In this document: piece after piece, positions 25,982 to 37,295 of the stretch
How the letters are laid out: every line of letters begins with the position of its first letter
How positions within the stretch are numbered: the stretch's first letter is position 1
Origin: Streptomyces fulvoviolaceus
GTDB lineage: Bacteria; Actinomycetota; Actinomycetes; Streptomycetales; Streptomycetaceae
Reading direction: 5' to 3'
Length of the DNA: 64,000 nucleotides
Assembly: GCF_000718165.1 (NCBI RefSeq)
Contig: NZ_JOEY01000032.1
Coordinates: 79,760 to 143,759, forward strand
Notes under the pieces: model-generated
Told to the model about the DNA's origin: nothing
What the model saw: only the letters and a program-made list of their open reading frames with translations
The model's database searches: none
Translations under genes and position numbers: made by a program

Positions 25982-26785
25982 TTACAGGCTCGCCGCGTGA
26001 TCGGGGACGTAGGTCTGCAGATCGCGCGGCGGGCGCTGGTAGCCGGTCGACGGCGGCCGCTCCGGCAGCTCCAGCACCGGCGGCGGCACCTCGTGGTACG
26101 GCACGGACTCCAGCAGGTGGGCGATCATGTTCAGCCGGGCCCGGCGCTTGTCGTCGCTCTCCACGACGAACCAGGGCGCCTCGGAGACGTCGGTGTGCAC
26201 CAGCATCTCGTCCTTCGCCCGGGAGTACGCCTCCCAGCGGGTGATCGACTCCAGGTCCATCGGGGACAGCTTCCAGCGCCGCACGGGATCGTCCAGCCGG
26301 CGCCGGAAGCGGTCCTGCTGCTCCGTGTCGCTCACCGAGAACCAGTACTTGCGCAGCAGGATCCCGTCCTCCACCAGCATCCGCTCGAAGATCGGGCACT
26401 GCCGCAGGAAGAGCTGGTACTCCTCCTTCGTACAGAAGCCCATCACGTGCTCGACGCCGGCCCGGTTGTACCAGGAGCGGTCGAACAGCACGATCTCCCC
26501 GGCGGCCGGGAGATGCTCGACGTACCGCTGGAAGTACCACTGGGTGAGCTCGCGCTCGGTCGGCTTCGGCAGCGCCGCGGTGCGGGCCACGCGAGGGTTG
26601 AGGTGTTCCGCGACCCGCTTGATCGTGCCGCCCTTGCCCGCCGCGTCCCGCCCCTCGAAGACGACGACGAGGCGGGCGCCCTGCGCACGCACCCACTCCT
26701 GCAGCTTCACCAACTCCGTCTGCAGACGAAGCAGTTCCTTCTCGTACGCCTTGCGCGGCAGCTGCGCCGCCTTCTTGCCGGCCAT
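25982..26785 (-). CDS. ppk2: Polyphosphate kinase 2
   Basis: 267 aa single-domain PPK2, which moves phosphate between polyphosphate and nucleotides. Walker A EGRDAAGKGGT at 44-54, Walker B FDRSWYNRAG at 101-110, and the lid region with SDTEQQDRFRRRLDDPVRRWKLS. Length and the GDxxGKGG form fit class I (ADP or GDP phosphorylation). Convergent with a universal stress gene and divergent from the phosphoketolase gene with only 36 bp between the start codons. It would draw on stored polyphosphate for ATP or GTP when respiration is off (inference). Confidence 0.93.
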   Translation of the reverse strand: MAGKKAAQLPRKAYEKELLRLQTELVKLQEWVRAQGARLVVVFEGRDAAGKGGTIKRVAEHLNPRVARTAALPKPTERELTQWYFQRYVEHLPAAGEIVLFDRSWYNRAGVEHVMGFCTKEEYQLFLRQCPIFERMLVEDGILLRKYWFSVSDTEQQDRFRRRLDDPVRRWKLSPMDLESITRWEAYSRAKDEMLVHTDVSEAPWFVVESDDKRRARLNMIAHLLESVPYHEVPPPVLELPERPPSTGYQRPPRDLQTYVPDHAASL

Positions 26786-26821
26786 GCCGCCTCTTCCCCT
26801 CGATGACCAGTGGAGTCACTC

Positions 26822-29206
26822 ATGCCGAAGGACGAACGTCAGGACAGCACCGTACTGACCGACGACGAGCTGCGCACCCTGGACGCCCACTGGCGGGCCG
26901 CGAACTATCTGACCGCCGGGCAGATCTACCTGATGTCGAACCCGCTGCTGCGCGAGCCCCTGAAGCCGGAGCACATCAAGCCGCGGCTGCTCGGCCACTG
27001 GGGCACCTCGCCCGGCCTGAACCTCGTGTACACCCACCTCAACCGTGCCATCGGGGCGCGCGGCCTGGACGCGCTGTGCGTGTGGGGGCCCGGACACGGC
27101 GGCCCGTCCGTGCTGGCCAACTCGTGGCTGGAGGGAACGTACGGCGAGACGTATCCGGACGTCGGCCGGGACGCGGCCGGCATGGGGCGGCTGTTCCGGC
27201 AGTTCTCCTTCCCCGGCGGTGTCCCGAGCCATGTGGCGCCGGAGACGCCGGGGTCGATCCACGAGGGCGGCGAACTGGGTTACTCCCTCTCGCACGCGTA
27301 CGGCGCCGCCTTCGACAACCCGGACCTGCTGGTCGCCTGCGTGATCGGGGACGGTGAGGCGGAGACCGGGCCGCTGGCCGCCTCCTGGCACTCCAACAAG
27401 TTCCTCGACCCGGTACACGACGGCGCCGTCCTGCCCATCCTCCACCTCAACGGCTACAAGATCGCCAACCCGTCCGTGCTGTCCCGCCTGCCCGAGTCCG
27501 AACTCGACGCGCTGCTGCGCGGCTACGGCCACGACCCGATCCACGTCACCGGCGACGACCCGGCCGCCGTCCACCGTGCGATGGCCCGGGCCTTCGACGA
27601 CGCTCTGACCCGCATCGACCTGCTGCAACGCTCGGCCCGCGAGGACGGCGTGGCCGAGCGCGTGCACTGGCCCGTCATCGTCCTGCGCACGCCCAAGGGC
27701 TGGACCGGACCGGCGGAGGTCGACGGCGTGCCCGTCGAGGGCACCTGGCGCGCCCACCAGGTCCCGCTCGCCGGGGTGCGCGAAAACCCGGAGCACCTGC
27801 GGCAGTTGGAGGCCTGGCTGCGGTCGTACCGGCCGGAGGAGCTGTTCGACGCCGACGGCCGGCCCGTCGCGGACGTCCTCGCCTGCGTCCCCGAGGGCGC
27901 GCGGCGCCTGGGCGCCACCCCGCACGCCAACGGCGGTCTCCTCGTACGGGATCTGCCCGTCCCGGACCTCGACCGCTTCGCCGTACCCGTCGACAAGCCG
28001 GGCACCACCCTGCACGAGCCCACCCGGATCCTCGGAGACCTCCTCGAACAGGTCATGCACGACACCTCGGCCCGTCGCGACTTCCGTGTCGTCGGCCCCG
28101 ACGAGACCGCCTCCAACCGTCTCCAGGCCGTCTTCAACGCCAGCGGCAAGGCCTGGCAGGCCCAGCTGCTCCCGGGCGACGAACACCTCGAACGGCACGG
28201 CCGGGTGCTGGAGATCCTCTCCGAACACACCTGCCAGGGCTGGCTGGAGGGCTATCTTCTGACCGGCCGCCACGGGCTGTTCTCCTGCTACGAGGCGTTC
28301 GTGCACATCGTCGACTCGATGGTCAACCAGCACATCAAGTGGCTGAAGACATCGAGGGAGTTGGCCTGGCGCGCCCCGATCGCCTCCCTCAACTACCTGC
28401 TCACCTCGCACGTGTGGCGCCAGGACCACAACGGCTTCTCCCACCAGGACCCCGGTTTCGTCGACCACGTCCTCAACAAGAGCCCCGAGGTCGTCCGCGT
28501 CTACCTGCCGCCGGACGCCAACACGCTGTTGTCGGTGGCGGATCACGCGCTGCGCAGCCGCGACTACGTCAATGTGATCGTGGCCGGCAAGCAGCCCTGC
28601 TTCGACTGGCTGTCCATGGACCAGGCCCGCGCCCACTGCGCCCGCGGCGCCGGCATCTGGGACTGGGCGGGCACCGAGGACGGCTCCCGCGAACCCGACG
28701 TGGTGCTCGCCTGCGCCGGGGACGTACCCACCCAGGAGGTCCTGGCCGCAGCCCAGCTGCTGCGCCTCCACCTGCCTGATCTGGCGGTGCGGGTGGTGAA
28801 CGTCGTCGACATGACGCGGCTCCTGCCGCGGGAGGAACACCCGCACGGCATGGGCGACTTCGAGTACGACGGCCTGTTCACGACCGACAAGCCGGTGATC
28901 TTCGCCTACCACGGCTACCCGTGGCTGATCCACCGGCTCGCCTACCGCCGCACCGGCCACAAGAACCTGCACGTGCGCGGCTACAAGGAGTCGGGCACCA
29001 CGACCACGCCGTTCGACATGGTCGTCCGCAACGACCTCGACCGCTACCGCCTGGTCATGGACGTCATCGACCGCGTCCCGGGCCTCGCGGTGCGCGCCGC
29101 CGCCGTACGGCAGGAGATGGCCGACGCCCGGACCCGCCACCACGCCTGGATCCGTGAGCACGGCACCGATCTGCCGGAGATCGCGGAGTGGGCCTGGAAC
29201 GCGTGA
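26822..29206 (+). CDS. xfp: Xylulose-5-P/fructose-6-P phosphoketolase
   Basis: 794 aa thiamine diphosphate enzyme that splits xylulose 5-phosphate (or fructose 6-phosphate) with phosphate to acetyl phosphate plus glyceraldehyde 3-phosphate (or erythrose 4-phosphate). Family landmarks: [35 protein letters not shown], the TPP motif [19 protein letters not shown], and [15 protein letters not shown] in the C-terminal half. The ATG at 26822 (GGAG 6 nt upstream) is preferred over the GTG at 26810. Acetyl phosphate can be turned into ATP by acetate kinase, which is not in this window. Confidence 0.95.
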   Translation: MPKDERQDSTVLTDDELRTLDAHWRAANYLTAGQIYLMSNPLLREPLKPEHIKPRLLGHWGTSPGLNLVYTHLNRAIGARGLDALCVWGPGHGGPSVLANSWLEGTYGETYPDVGRDAAGMGRLFRQFSFPGGVPSHVAPETPGSIHEGGELGYSLSHAYGAAFDNPDLLVACVIGDGEAETGPLAASWHSNKFLDPVHDGAVLPILHLNGYKIANPSVLSRLPESELDALLRGYGHDPIHVTGDDPAAVHRAMARAFDDALTRIDLLQRSAREDGVAERVHWPVIVLRTPKGWTGPAEVDGVPVEGTWRAHQVPLAGVRENPEHLRQLEAWLRSYRPEELFDADGRPVADVLACVPEGARRLGATPHANGGLLVRDLPVPDLDRFAVPVDKPGTTLHEPTRILGDLLEQVMHDTSARRDFRVVGPDETASNRLQAVFNASGKAWQAQLLPGDEHLERHGRVLEILSEHTCQGWLEGYLLTGRHGLFSCYEAFVHIVDSMVNQHIKWLKTSRELAWRAPIASLNYLLTSHVWRQDHNGFSHQDPGFVDHVLNKSPEVVRVYLPPDANTLLSVADHALRSRDYVNVIVAGKQPCFDWLSMDQARAHCARGAGIWDWAGTEDGSREPDVVLACAGDVPTQEVLAAAQLLRLHLPDLAVRVVNVVDMTRLLPREEHPHGMGDFEYDGLFTTDKPVIFAYHGYPWLIHRLAYRRTGHKNLHVRGYKESGTTTTPFDMVVRNDLDRYRLVMDVIDRVPGLAVRAAAVRQEMADARTRHHAWIREHGTDLPEIAEWAWNA

Positions 29207-29240
29207 GCGCTCCGCTGAGGGTGCCGCGATGGGGCGTCGG

Positions 29241-29322
29241 TCGTCTGCGGCGCCGGCGTGGCTGGTCGCGCCCACGCGGCGGAGTCGCTGATCGATGCAG
29301 CCCCGCGCCCCTTCGGGGGCGC
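29241..29322 (-). repeat. Dispersed structured intergenic repeat, copy B
   Basis: Reverse-orientation copy: read on the minus strand it starts AAGGGGCGCGGGGCTGCATC and continues with the core ACTCCGCCGCGTGGGCGCGA and CCAGCCACG. It lies between the phosphoketolase gene and the next regulator box. The rest of 29207-29440 holds that box and the ribosome site of the small ORF; no other gene is seen. Confidence 0.75.
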
Positions 29323-29340
29323 TTCCTGACCCGGCATTGA

Positions 29341-29354
29341 GGGCGGACCGGCCC
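29341..29354. promoter_or_regulatory. DosR/OsdR-like box 8 (imperfect)
   Basis: GGGCG-GACC-GGCCC, about 100 bp upstream of the small ORF at 29441 and so upstream of the CBS-BON/flavodoxin unit. One mismatch in the left half. Confidence 0.4.
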
Positions 29355-29440
29355 ACCCGGACCGCCCGGACAGCCCCTGTGGCCGCCGTCCGTTCCGCTG
29401 GACGCTCGAAGTGACGAGAAGACTCGAAGGAGTTTCCACG

Positions 29441-29620
29441 ATGACGGACGACGCGCTCAGCCCTGACCGGCGGGCCGGCGAGCCGACCTTCGGCCGTGAC
29501 GGCCGCCGACCGGGCGGCCTCGGAGCCGAGTCACTGTGCTCGACGCGCGTGTGCGCCTGCTGCCCCGCAGGCCGCGGGACTCGTATCTGCGACGACTCCG
29601 CTGAGGAGGGACAACCATGA
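29441..29620 (+). CDS. Small Cys-containing ORF coupled to the CBS-BON gene
   Basis: 59 codons: ATG at 29441 with a good ribosome site (GAAGGAG, 8 nt upstream), ending in a TGA that overlaps the next ATG as ATGA (29617-29620). The product begins MTDDALSPDRRAGEPTFGRD and has a cluster of five cysteines near its end (CSTRVCACCPAGRGTRIC). No family recognised. The coupling and strong ribosome site argue it is translated; it may be a leader peptide, a metal- or redox-binding miniprotein, or the remnant of a longer gene. Confidence 0.5.
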   Translation: MTDDALSPDRRAGEPTFGRDGRRPGGLGAESLCSTRVCACCPAGRGTRICDDSAEEGQP

Positions 29621-30348
29621 AGCACAACAAGGTCGGTTCCGTGATGACCACGGAGGTCGTCCGTGCCGAGTACGGCACCCCGTTCAAGGAAGTGGCCCGG
29701 CTGCTGGGCGGGCACCGCATCAGCGGACTGCCGGTGGTCGACGAGGACGACCAGGTCATCGGGGTCGTCTCCGAGACGGACCTCATGATCCGGCAGGCCG
29801 AGACGCCCGATCCGTTGGAGCCGAAGAGGCGCTTCCGGTTCGCCGTGGTGAGCCGCGACGCCCGCAAGCGGGCCGTCAAGGCCAAGGCCCGTACGGCAGG
29901 CCAGTTGATGTCCGAGCCGCCGGTCACGGTGCATGCCGACGACACCATCGTCGAGGCCGCCCGCACCATGGCGCGCCACCACATCGAACGGCTGCCCGTC
30001 CTCGACGAGGAGCACCGGCTCGTCGGCATCGTCACCCGCCGCGACCTGCTCCAGGTCTTCCTGCGGCCCGACGCGGAGATCCGGGGCGAGGTCATCGACG
30101 AGGTGCTGATACGGGCGCTGTGGCTGCCGCCGCGCAGCATCGACGTCTCCGTGGTGGAGGGCGTGGTCACGCTCTCCGGGCACATGGAACGCAAGAGCGA
30201 GACGGAGATCGCCGTCTCCATGACCCGTCAGATCGACGGTGTCGTCGCCGTGGTCGGCAAGCTCACCTACCGGCTGGACGACTCGCACCTCCAGCCCGAC
30301 GAGCAGCCGCTGCACGGTGTCACCGACGACTGGCTGCGCAAGCTGTGA
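29617..30348 (+). CDS. CBS pair plus BON domain protein, paralogue
   Basis: 243 aa with the same order as the protein at 18216-18863: CBS at about 7-60 (VGSVMTTEVVRAEYG, LPVVDEDDQVIGVVSETDLM), a basic linker (ARKRAVKAKAR), CBS at about 95-150 (LMSEPPVTVHADDTI, LPVLDEEHRLVGIVTRRDLL), and BON at about 165-230 (IDVSVVEGVVTLSGHM). Probable nucleotide sensor. The ATG overlaps the stop of a 59-codon ORF. A flavodoxin gene follows after 22 nt, likely in the same transcript. Confidence 0.9.
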   Translation: MKHNKVGSVMTTEVVRAEYGTPFKEVARLLGGHRISGLPVVDEDDQVIGVVSETDLMIRQAETPDPLEPKRRFRFAVVSRDARKRAVKAKARTAGQLMSEPPVTVHADDTIVEAARTMARHHIERLPVLDEEHRLVGIVTRRDLLQVFLRPDAEIRGEVIDEVLIRALWLPPRSIDVSVVEGVVTLSGHMERKSETEIAVSMTRQIDGVVAVVGKLTYRLDDSHLQPDEQPLHGVTDDWLRKL

Positions 30349-30370
30349 AATGGAGAGGAGGCGGACCGCC

Positions 30371-30874
30371 ATGACCGTCAACGTGCTGGTCGCCTACGGG
30401 ACGACGAACGGATCGACCGCGCGGATCGCCGAGGCCGTCGCCGCGGTGCTGCGCAAGGAGGGTTTCACCAGCGAGGCGCTGCCGGCCGCCGCCGTCACCC
30501 GCGTCACGCCGTACGACGCCGTCGTGGTCGGCGGCGCACTGTACGCCGGACGCTGGCACAAGGACGCCCGCCGGTTCCTCCGCCGGCACGGCAAGGACCT
30601 CGCCGGCCGCCCGCTGTGGCTGTTCAGCAGCGGCCCGCTGGACGCCTCTGCCGCCGAGCGGGACATCCCGCCGGTACCCGGTCTGAAACGCGCCATGACC
30701 CGCCTGGACGCCCGCGGACACGTCACCTTCGGCGGCTGCCTGGAGGAGGGCGCCAAGGGCCTTGTCGCCCGGATGATCCTGCGCGACGACAAGGGCGGCG
30801 ACTTCCGGGACTTCGGCCTGATCGAGGAGTGGGCGGCCCGGATCGCCAAGGAACTGGCGGCGAAGAAGACCTGA
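30371..30874 (+). CDS. Flavodoxin-domain protein, HemG-like
   Basis: 167 aa. The N-terminal phosphate loop VLVAYGTTNGSTARIAEAVA is that of flavodoxins, followed by YDAVVVGGALYAGRWHKDARRF and LWLFSSGPLD, which is the pattern of the menaquinone-dependent protoporphyrinogen oxidase (HemG) and related Flavodoxin_5 proteins. It would bind FMN and pass electrons; a role in heme synthesis without O2 would suit the island but is inference. GAGGAGG lies 10 nt before the ATG. Confidence 0.87.
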   Translation: MTVNVLVAYGTTNGSTARIAEAVAAVLRKEGFTSEALPAAAVTRVTPYDAVVVGGALYAGRWHKDARRFLRRHGKDLAGRPLWLFSSGPLDASAAERDIPPVPGLKRAMTRLDARGHVTFGGCLEEGAKGLVARMILRDDKGGDFRDFGLIEEWAARIAKELAAKKT

Positions 30875-30922
30875 AACGCAACGAGAACGCCCACCGCCGA
30901 CGGCGGAGAACAAGGAGATGTC

Positions 30923-30991
30923 CTGACCACCACGGTCCCGGCGCCTGAGACGAGGCCAGGCCCCGGGACCATCCAGATGCGGCCCCCCTGA
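30923..30991 (+). other. Possible 22-codon remnant or leader ORF after a strong ribosome site
   Basis: AAGGAG at 30912-30917 is followed by an immediate ATG-TCC-TGA and, 5 nt after the site, by a CTG that opens 22 codons (TTTVPAPETRPGPG...). The look is of a gene start whose body has been lost. Nothing else is evident between 30875 and 31120. Confidence 0.25.
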
Positions 30992-31120
30992 GCGGGAGTG
31001 GGCCGCAACCGTCTGCGAGCCCGGGCTGGGGAAGACCGGGCGCGCAGGGGTCTTTGGGTGGCGGGTGCTCAGGTAGATGTGGGGTGGTCGGGCCGCGTCG
31101 TGGCAGCGGGCGGACCGGGG

Positions 31121-31945
31121 CTACGACGGCACGACGGCGACCGGGCACCTGGTGTGTCGCAGCAGGGCGAGAGCCGTGCCGCCGGAGCGGCGGCCGACGA
31201 CCACCAGCCCGGAGTTGCCGGCGGCGTGGGCGAGGGCCTTGGCCGCGGGGAGCAGCACGACATCCTCCAGGACGTCGACGTCCGGGTACTTGCCGCGCCA
31301 CGGCCGCAGTGCGTCGGACAGGTGCTGCACCTCGTCGTCCTCCCAGACGGCGCGGTCCTCCTCCGGAACGGCGAATGGCCACCGGGCCGCCCGCGCGGGA
31401 AGCGTCCAGACGTGCACCGCGTGCAGTCGCGCGCCGCGCAGCCGGGCCGCCTCGAAGGCGAGGTCCACGGCGTCTCCCGCCGGGTCGCGGGCATCGATCC
31501 CCAGGGTCACGCCGTCGGCACGGCCCGCCGGTTCCTCGTCGGCGAACGTGCCGGGCACCAGTACCACCGGCCGGGCGCACCGTGTCGCCAGGGCCGAGGC
31601 GGTCGAGCCGAGCGCGATCCCGGCGTGGCCGCCCTCACCGCGCAGACCGAGGACCACGAGATCCGCCTCCTCGGCCATCGTGTCCAGAGCCGCTGCCGGA
31701 GTTCCGGTGAGGTGCGTGCTCAGGGCTGTCAACTCCGGATGCCGTTCGGTCAGCTCGGCGACCACCCGGTCCGCCACGGTCTCCGGTCGGTACGGCCACT
31801 GCTCGACGGGGTTGGGGCCGCCCGGTGGCGCCACATGGACCACCCGCAGGGGCAGTCCGCGCAGCAGCGCCTCGCGCGCGGCCCAGTCGGCCGCTGCCCG
31901 GCTGCGTGCCGACCGGTCTACGCCGACAATGATCACTCGTTCCAT
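31121..31945 (-). CDS. Tandem universal stress protein 3
   Basis: 274 aa from the ATG at 31945. Two UspA domains: MERVIIVGVDRSARSRAAAD opens the first, and GLRGEGGHAGIALGSTASA is its ATP loop; the second runs from ADGVTLGIDARDPAGDAVD to GRRSGGTALALLRHTRCPV, where the loop is shortened, so this half may not bind ATP. Divergent from another universal stress gene across 164 bp with a candidate regulator box. Confidence 0.9.
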   Translation of the reverse strand: MERVIIVGVDRSARSRAAADWAAREALLRGLPLRVVHVAPPGGPNPVEQWPYRPETVADRVVAELTERHPELTALSTHLTGTPAAALDTMAEEADLVVLGLRGEGGHAGIALGSTASALATRCARPVVLVPGTFADEEPAGRADGVTLGIDARDPAGDAVDLAFEAARLRGARLHAVHVWTLPARAARWPFAVPEEDRAVWEDDEVQHLSDALRPWRGKYPDVDVLEDVVLLPAAKALAHAAGNSGLVVVGRRSGGTALALLRHTRCPVAVVPS

Positions 31946-32005
31946 GGTGTGCCGCCTTCCGGGCCGGGGACCTCCACCCTGGCCGTGTGGCCCCGCCCCG
32001 CGCAG

Positions 32006-32019
32006 GGGCCGAACGGACC
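32006..32019. promoter_or_regulatory. DosR/OsdR-like box 9 (imperfect)
   Basis: GGGCC-GAAC-GGACC in the divergent gap between two universal stress genes, 91-104 bp before the plus-strand ATG. One mismatch in the right half. Confidence 0.42.
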
Positions 32020-32109
32020 AGGATCGGAGCCCTGGCGGCCCATACCCGCCGGTAGTCCGAAGGGCGAAGCTGGCACCGAGGAGCAGACCGACCGCAGGAG
32101 GTGTGCGCC

Positions 32110-33012
32110 ATGCTTCCACCCGTCATCGCCGGAGTCGACGGATCCGCCGAGAGTCTCGCCGCCGCCGAGTGGGCCGCCCGAGAGGCGGCGCGCCGGGACC
32201 GGCCGCTGCGTCTGGTGCACGCCTGGAACTGGCACCCCCGTCAGGCGGACGACGAACCCGCCACCGCCTCCCAGCGGCACCTGGCCCGGCGCGTGCTGCA
32301 CCAGGCACAGGACCGCATCCGCCGCACCTGCCCCGGCGTCCGTCTCGACGACGAGCAGGTCGAGGGCCCCGCGACCGCCGCCCTGCTGAGCGCGGCCGAG
32401 CAGGCCGACCTGCTCGTGCTGGGCTCACGCGGCCTCAGCGGCTTCACCGGGTTCCTCGTCGGCTCCGTCGCCCTGGGCGTGGTGGCACGGGCCGCCCGGC
32501 CGGTCGTCCTGGTCCGGGCGGGAGAGGAGGCCGCGGACGAGCACCTCCCGGCCGCCGACGGTACGGCCTCCACCCGCACCGGCTACCGGGACGTCGTCCT
32601 GGGCCTCGATCTCGGAGACCCCTGCGACGAGGTGATCGAGTTCGCCTTCGAGGCGGCCCGGCTGCGCGGCGCCCGCCTCAGGGTCGTCCACGCCTGGCAG
32701 CAGCCGTCCCCGGTCGGGCTCGGCCCCGGGGACATCGGCCTGGTGGACGGACCGCGGCGGGCCGAGGAGTGGCACGGCTTCCTGACCGCAGTCCTGCAGG
32801 TGTGGCGCGACAAGTACGCCGACGTAGAGGTCCTCGAGACCGTGACCGAGGGCCGCGCCCAGTCCGCCCTGGTGCGCGCCGCCACCGGGGCGAGCCTGCT
32901 CGTCGTGGGCCGCCGTACGACCGCACGCCCGGCCGGCCCGCGCACCGGACCCGTCGCCCACGCCGCCATCCGTCACGTCGGCTGCCCCGTGGCCGTCATC
33001 CCCCACGCATGA
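32110..33012 (+). CDS. Tandem universal stress protein 4
   Basis: 300 aa from the ATG at 32110; AGGAGG lies 8 nt upstream. Two UspA domains with VIAGVDGSAESLAAAEWAAR and GSRGLSGFTGFLVGSVAL in the first, DVVLGLDLGDPCDEVIEFAF and GRRTTARPAGPRTGPVAH in the second. It is close in sequence to the protein at 23127-24032, so the two probably come from a local duplication. The ppdK gene follows after 13 nt. Confidence 0.92.
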   Translation: MLPPVIAGVDGSAESLAAAEWAAREAARRDRPLRLVHAWNWHPRQADDEPATASQRHLARRVLHQAQDRIRRTCPGVRLDDEQVEGPATAALLSAAEQADLLVLGSRGLSGFTGFLVGSVALGVVARAARPVVLVRAGEEAADEHLPAADGTASTRTGYRDVVLGLDLGDPCDEVIEFAFEAARLRGARLRVVHAWQQPSPVGLGPGDIGLVDGPRRAEEWHGFLTAVLQVWRDKYADVEVLETVTEGRAQSALVRAATGASLLVVGRRTTARPAGPRTGPVAHAAIRHVGCPVAVIPHA

Positions 33013-33025
33013 GAGGCCGAGCCCG

Positions 33026-35713
<2,688 letters not shown>

Positions 35714-35722
35714 CCGTCCCGG

Positions 35723-36256
35723 TCAGGACCGCGGGGCGTTGCCCATCTCCGCGGTGAAGGCCACCGGGTCGGTGTCGAAGCCTCGCAGCATCTCGTGAAA
35801 CTCCCACGCCCCGGAGGCGTTCCTGACGAACTCCGCGACCGTCACGGCAGTGGATCCGGCGAACCGCGCGAAGTCGTCCGCCAGCAGCTCCTTGTACCCC
35901 TCGACGACCACCACTCCCGCGTTCGACAGGTCGCCGAAGGTTCTGTCGCCGCCGCTCTGGTGGATGGACACCCCCACGACCACCCGGGCGAAGTCGGAGG
36001 CCAGGCGATCGAGCTCCAGGACCATCACCTCGACGAAGCCCAGGCCCAGACCGGTCTGGCTGTGCCGGATCATGTTGATGGTGCCGTCCGGCGAGCGGCT
36101 GTCGAAGTGGACGGCGTACACCGGCCGCCCGTGCGGAGCGTCCGCCGAGTAGGTCGTGGCGATGATGTCGAGATGGCGGCGCGGCTCGTTCCAGGGACTC
36201 GGATCCCACCGCAGCTTTATCTCGACCTTCTCCGGCCCCTTGCCGACGATGCGCAC
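35723..36256 (-). CDS. TerD family protein
   Basis: 177 aa from a GTG at 36256, with GGAGG 9 nt upstream; a GTG at 36280 is also in frame. TerD-type features: LRWDPSPWNEPRRHLDIIAT, VHFDSRSPDGTINMIRHSQTG, VVVGVSIHQSGGDRTFGDLSNAGV and a C-terminal strand pair around GAWEFHEMLRGF. TerD proteins bind Ca2+ and are linked to tellurite and other stress resistance, and in Streptomyces to development. It ends 9 nt from the ppdK stop (convergent). Confidence 0.85.
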   Translation of the reverse strand: MRIVGKGPEKVEIKLRWDPSPWNEPRRHLDIIATTYSADAPHGRPVYAVHFDSRSPDGTINMIRHSQTGLGLGFVEVMVLELDRLASDFARVVVGVSIHQSGGDRTFGDLSNAGVVVVEGYKELLADDFARFAGSTAVTVAEFVRNASGAWEFHEMLRGFDTDPVAFTAEMGNAPRS

Positions 36257-36324
36257 CGGATACCGCCTCCCGAGTAGCACGACCGCGCGGGACGTCCCCT
36301 CGCAAGGTCAAGTATGTCAGCGTG

Positions 36325-36459
36325 CCGGCTTGCCGAGGCCAGTCGAACTCATGGACGTGGTCAGGGAATCCGGTGCGAATCCGGAGCTGACGCGCAGCGG
36401 TGAGGCTGACGGGCGGGGTCTCGGCCACCGGATGTCGTACGACGTCCAGGAAGACGCCC
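36325..36459 (+). ncRNA. Cobalamin riboswitch
   Basis: The conserved core is easy to read: GGGAATCCGGTGCGAATCCGG at 36364-36384, then GCTGACGCGCAGCGGTGAGG at 36386-36405, and the B12-box region with GCCACCGG at 36424-36431 and CCAGGAAGACG at 36446-36456. The 5' boundary is approximate. It binds adenosylcobalamin or related corrinoids and would control the gene immediately after it, which here is a broken ABC transporter ATPase gene. Confidence 0.85.
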
Positions 36460-36481
36460 CGTGCCGGACGAACCCGAGTTC

Positions 36482-37180
36482 GCGCACCGACCGGGTGAGC
36501 CGTCGGGCCGACGGCCGTCTGATCCTCGACGGCGTCACCCTCGCCCCCGAACAGGGCTCCACCGTCGGCCTGTTGGGCCCCAACGGCTCCGGAAAGTCCA
36601 CGCTCCTACGGCTGTTGACGGGTCTGCTCGCCCCCACCGCCGGGTCGTCACCCTCGACGGTACGCCCCCCGCCGGGCTGCCGCGCCGTGAGGTCGCCCGC
36701 AGACTCGCCGTGGTCGGGCAACAGGCCGACACGCAGGTCGAGTTGACGGTCCTGGATGTCGTACGCCTGGGGACGCGTCCCGCACCGCCGCGCCTCGCCG
36801 CCGGCTTCGGCCGAGGACGAGCGGGCCGTGCGCGCCGGGCTCACCGACCGCGCCGACCAGCCCTGGCACACCCTGTCGGGCGGTGAACGCCGGCGGGTGC
36901 AGATCGCCCGCGCGCTCGCCCAGGAGCCCCGCGAGCTCCTCCTGGACGAACCCACCAACCACCCAGACATCCGCCACCAGTTGGACCTGCTGACCCTGGT
37001 CACCGGCTCCCGGTCACCACCGTCGTCGCCCTGCACGACCTCAGCCTCGCCGCCAGGTACTGCGACCGGGTCGTCGTGCTGCGCGAGGGGCGCGTGGTGG
37101 CCTGCGGCGTCCCCGGTGACGTACTGACCGAGGAACTCGTCGCCGAGGTGTGCGGGGTGCGGGCCGCCGTAAGCAGGGAA
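36482..37180 (+). pseudogene. Frameshifted cobalamin/iron-siderophore ABC transporter ATPase
   Basis: A BtuD/FecE-like ATPase is readable only by changing frame at least three times. Frame 1: LILDGVTLAPEQGSTVGLLG with Walker A GPNGSGKST. Frame 2 from about 36648: VTLDGTPPAGLPRREVARRL and [13 protein letters not shown]. Back to frame 1 from about 36770: the signature [19 protein letters not shown] and Walker [10 protein letters not shown]. Frame 2 again from about 37005: [20 protein letters not shown] and EVCGVRAAV. The D-loop has a substitution (NHPD in place of NHLD). No permease or binding-protein gene is nearby. Sequencing error could explain one shift but hardly three. Confidence 0.82.
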
Positions 37181-37295
37181 GGGCCGGATCAGCGGCCTCA
37201 TGCGCGGTTTCCTGGGAACCCTCTCCTGAACGCCTGTTCGGGCCCTCGGTCGCGCAGTACCGTGCGCGGAAAGTCCGCACGGCAGGGGGTGGCCG

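Noticed and set aside
23112..26819. 1235-codon minus-strand frame across the USP-ADH-USP operon
   Set aside because: Antisense shadow of three well-defined genes; no ribosome site and low-complexity composition.
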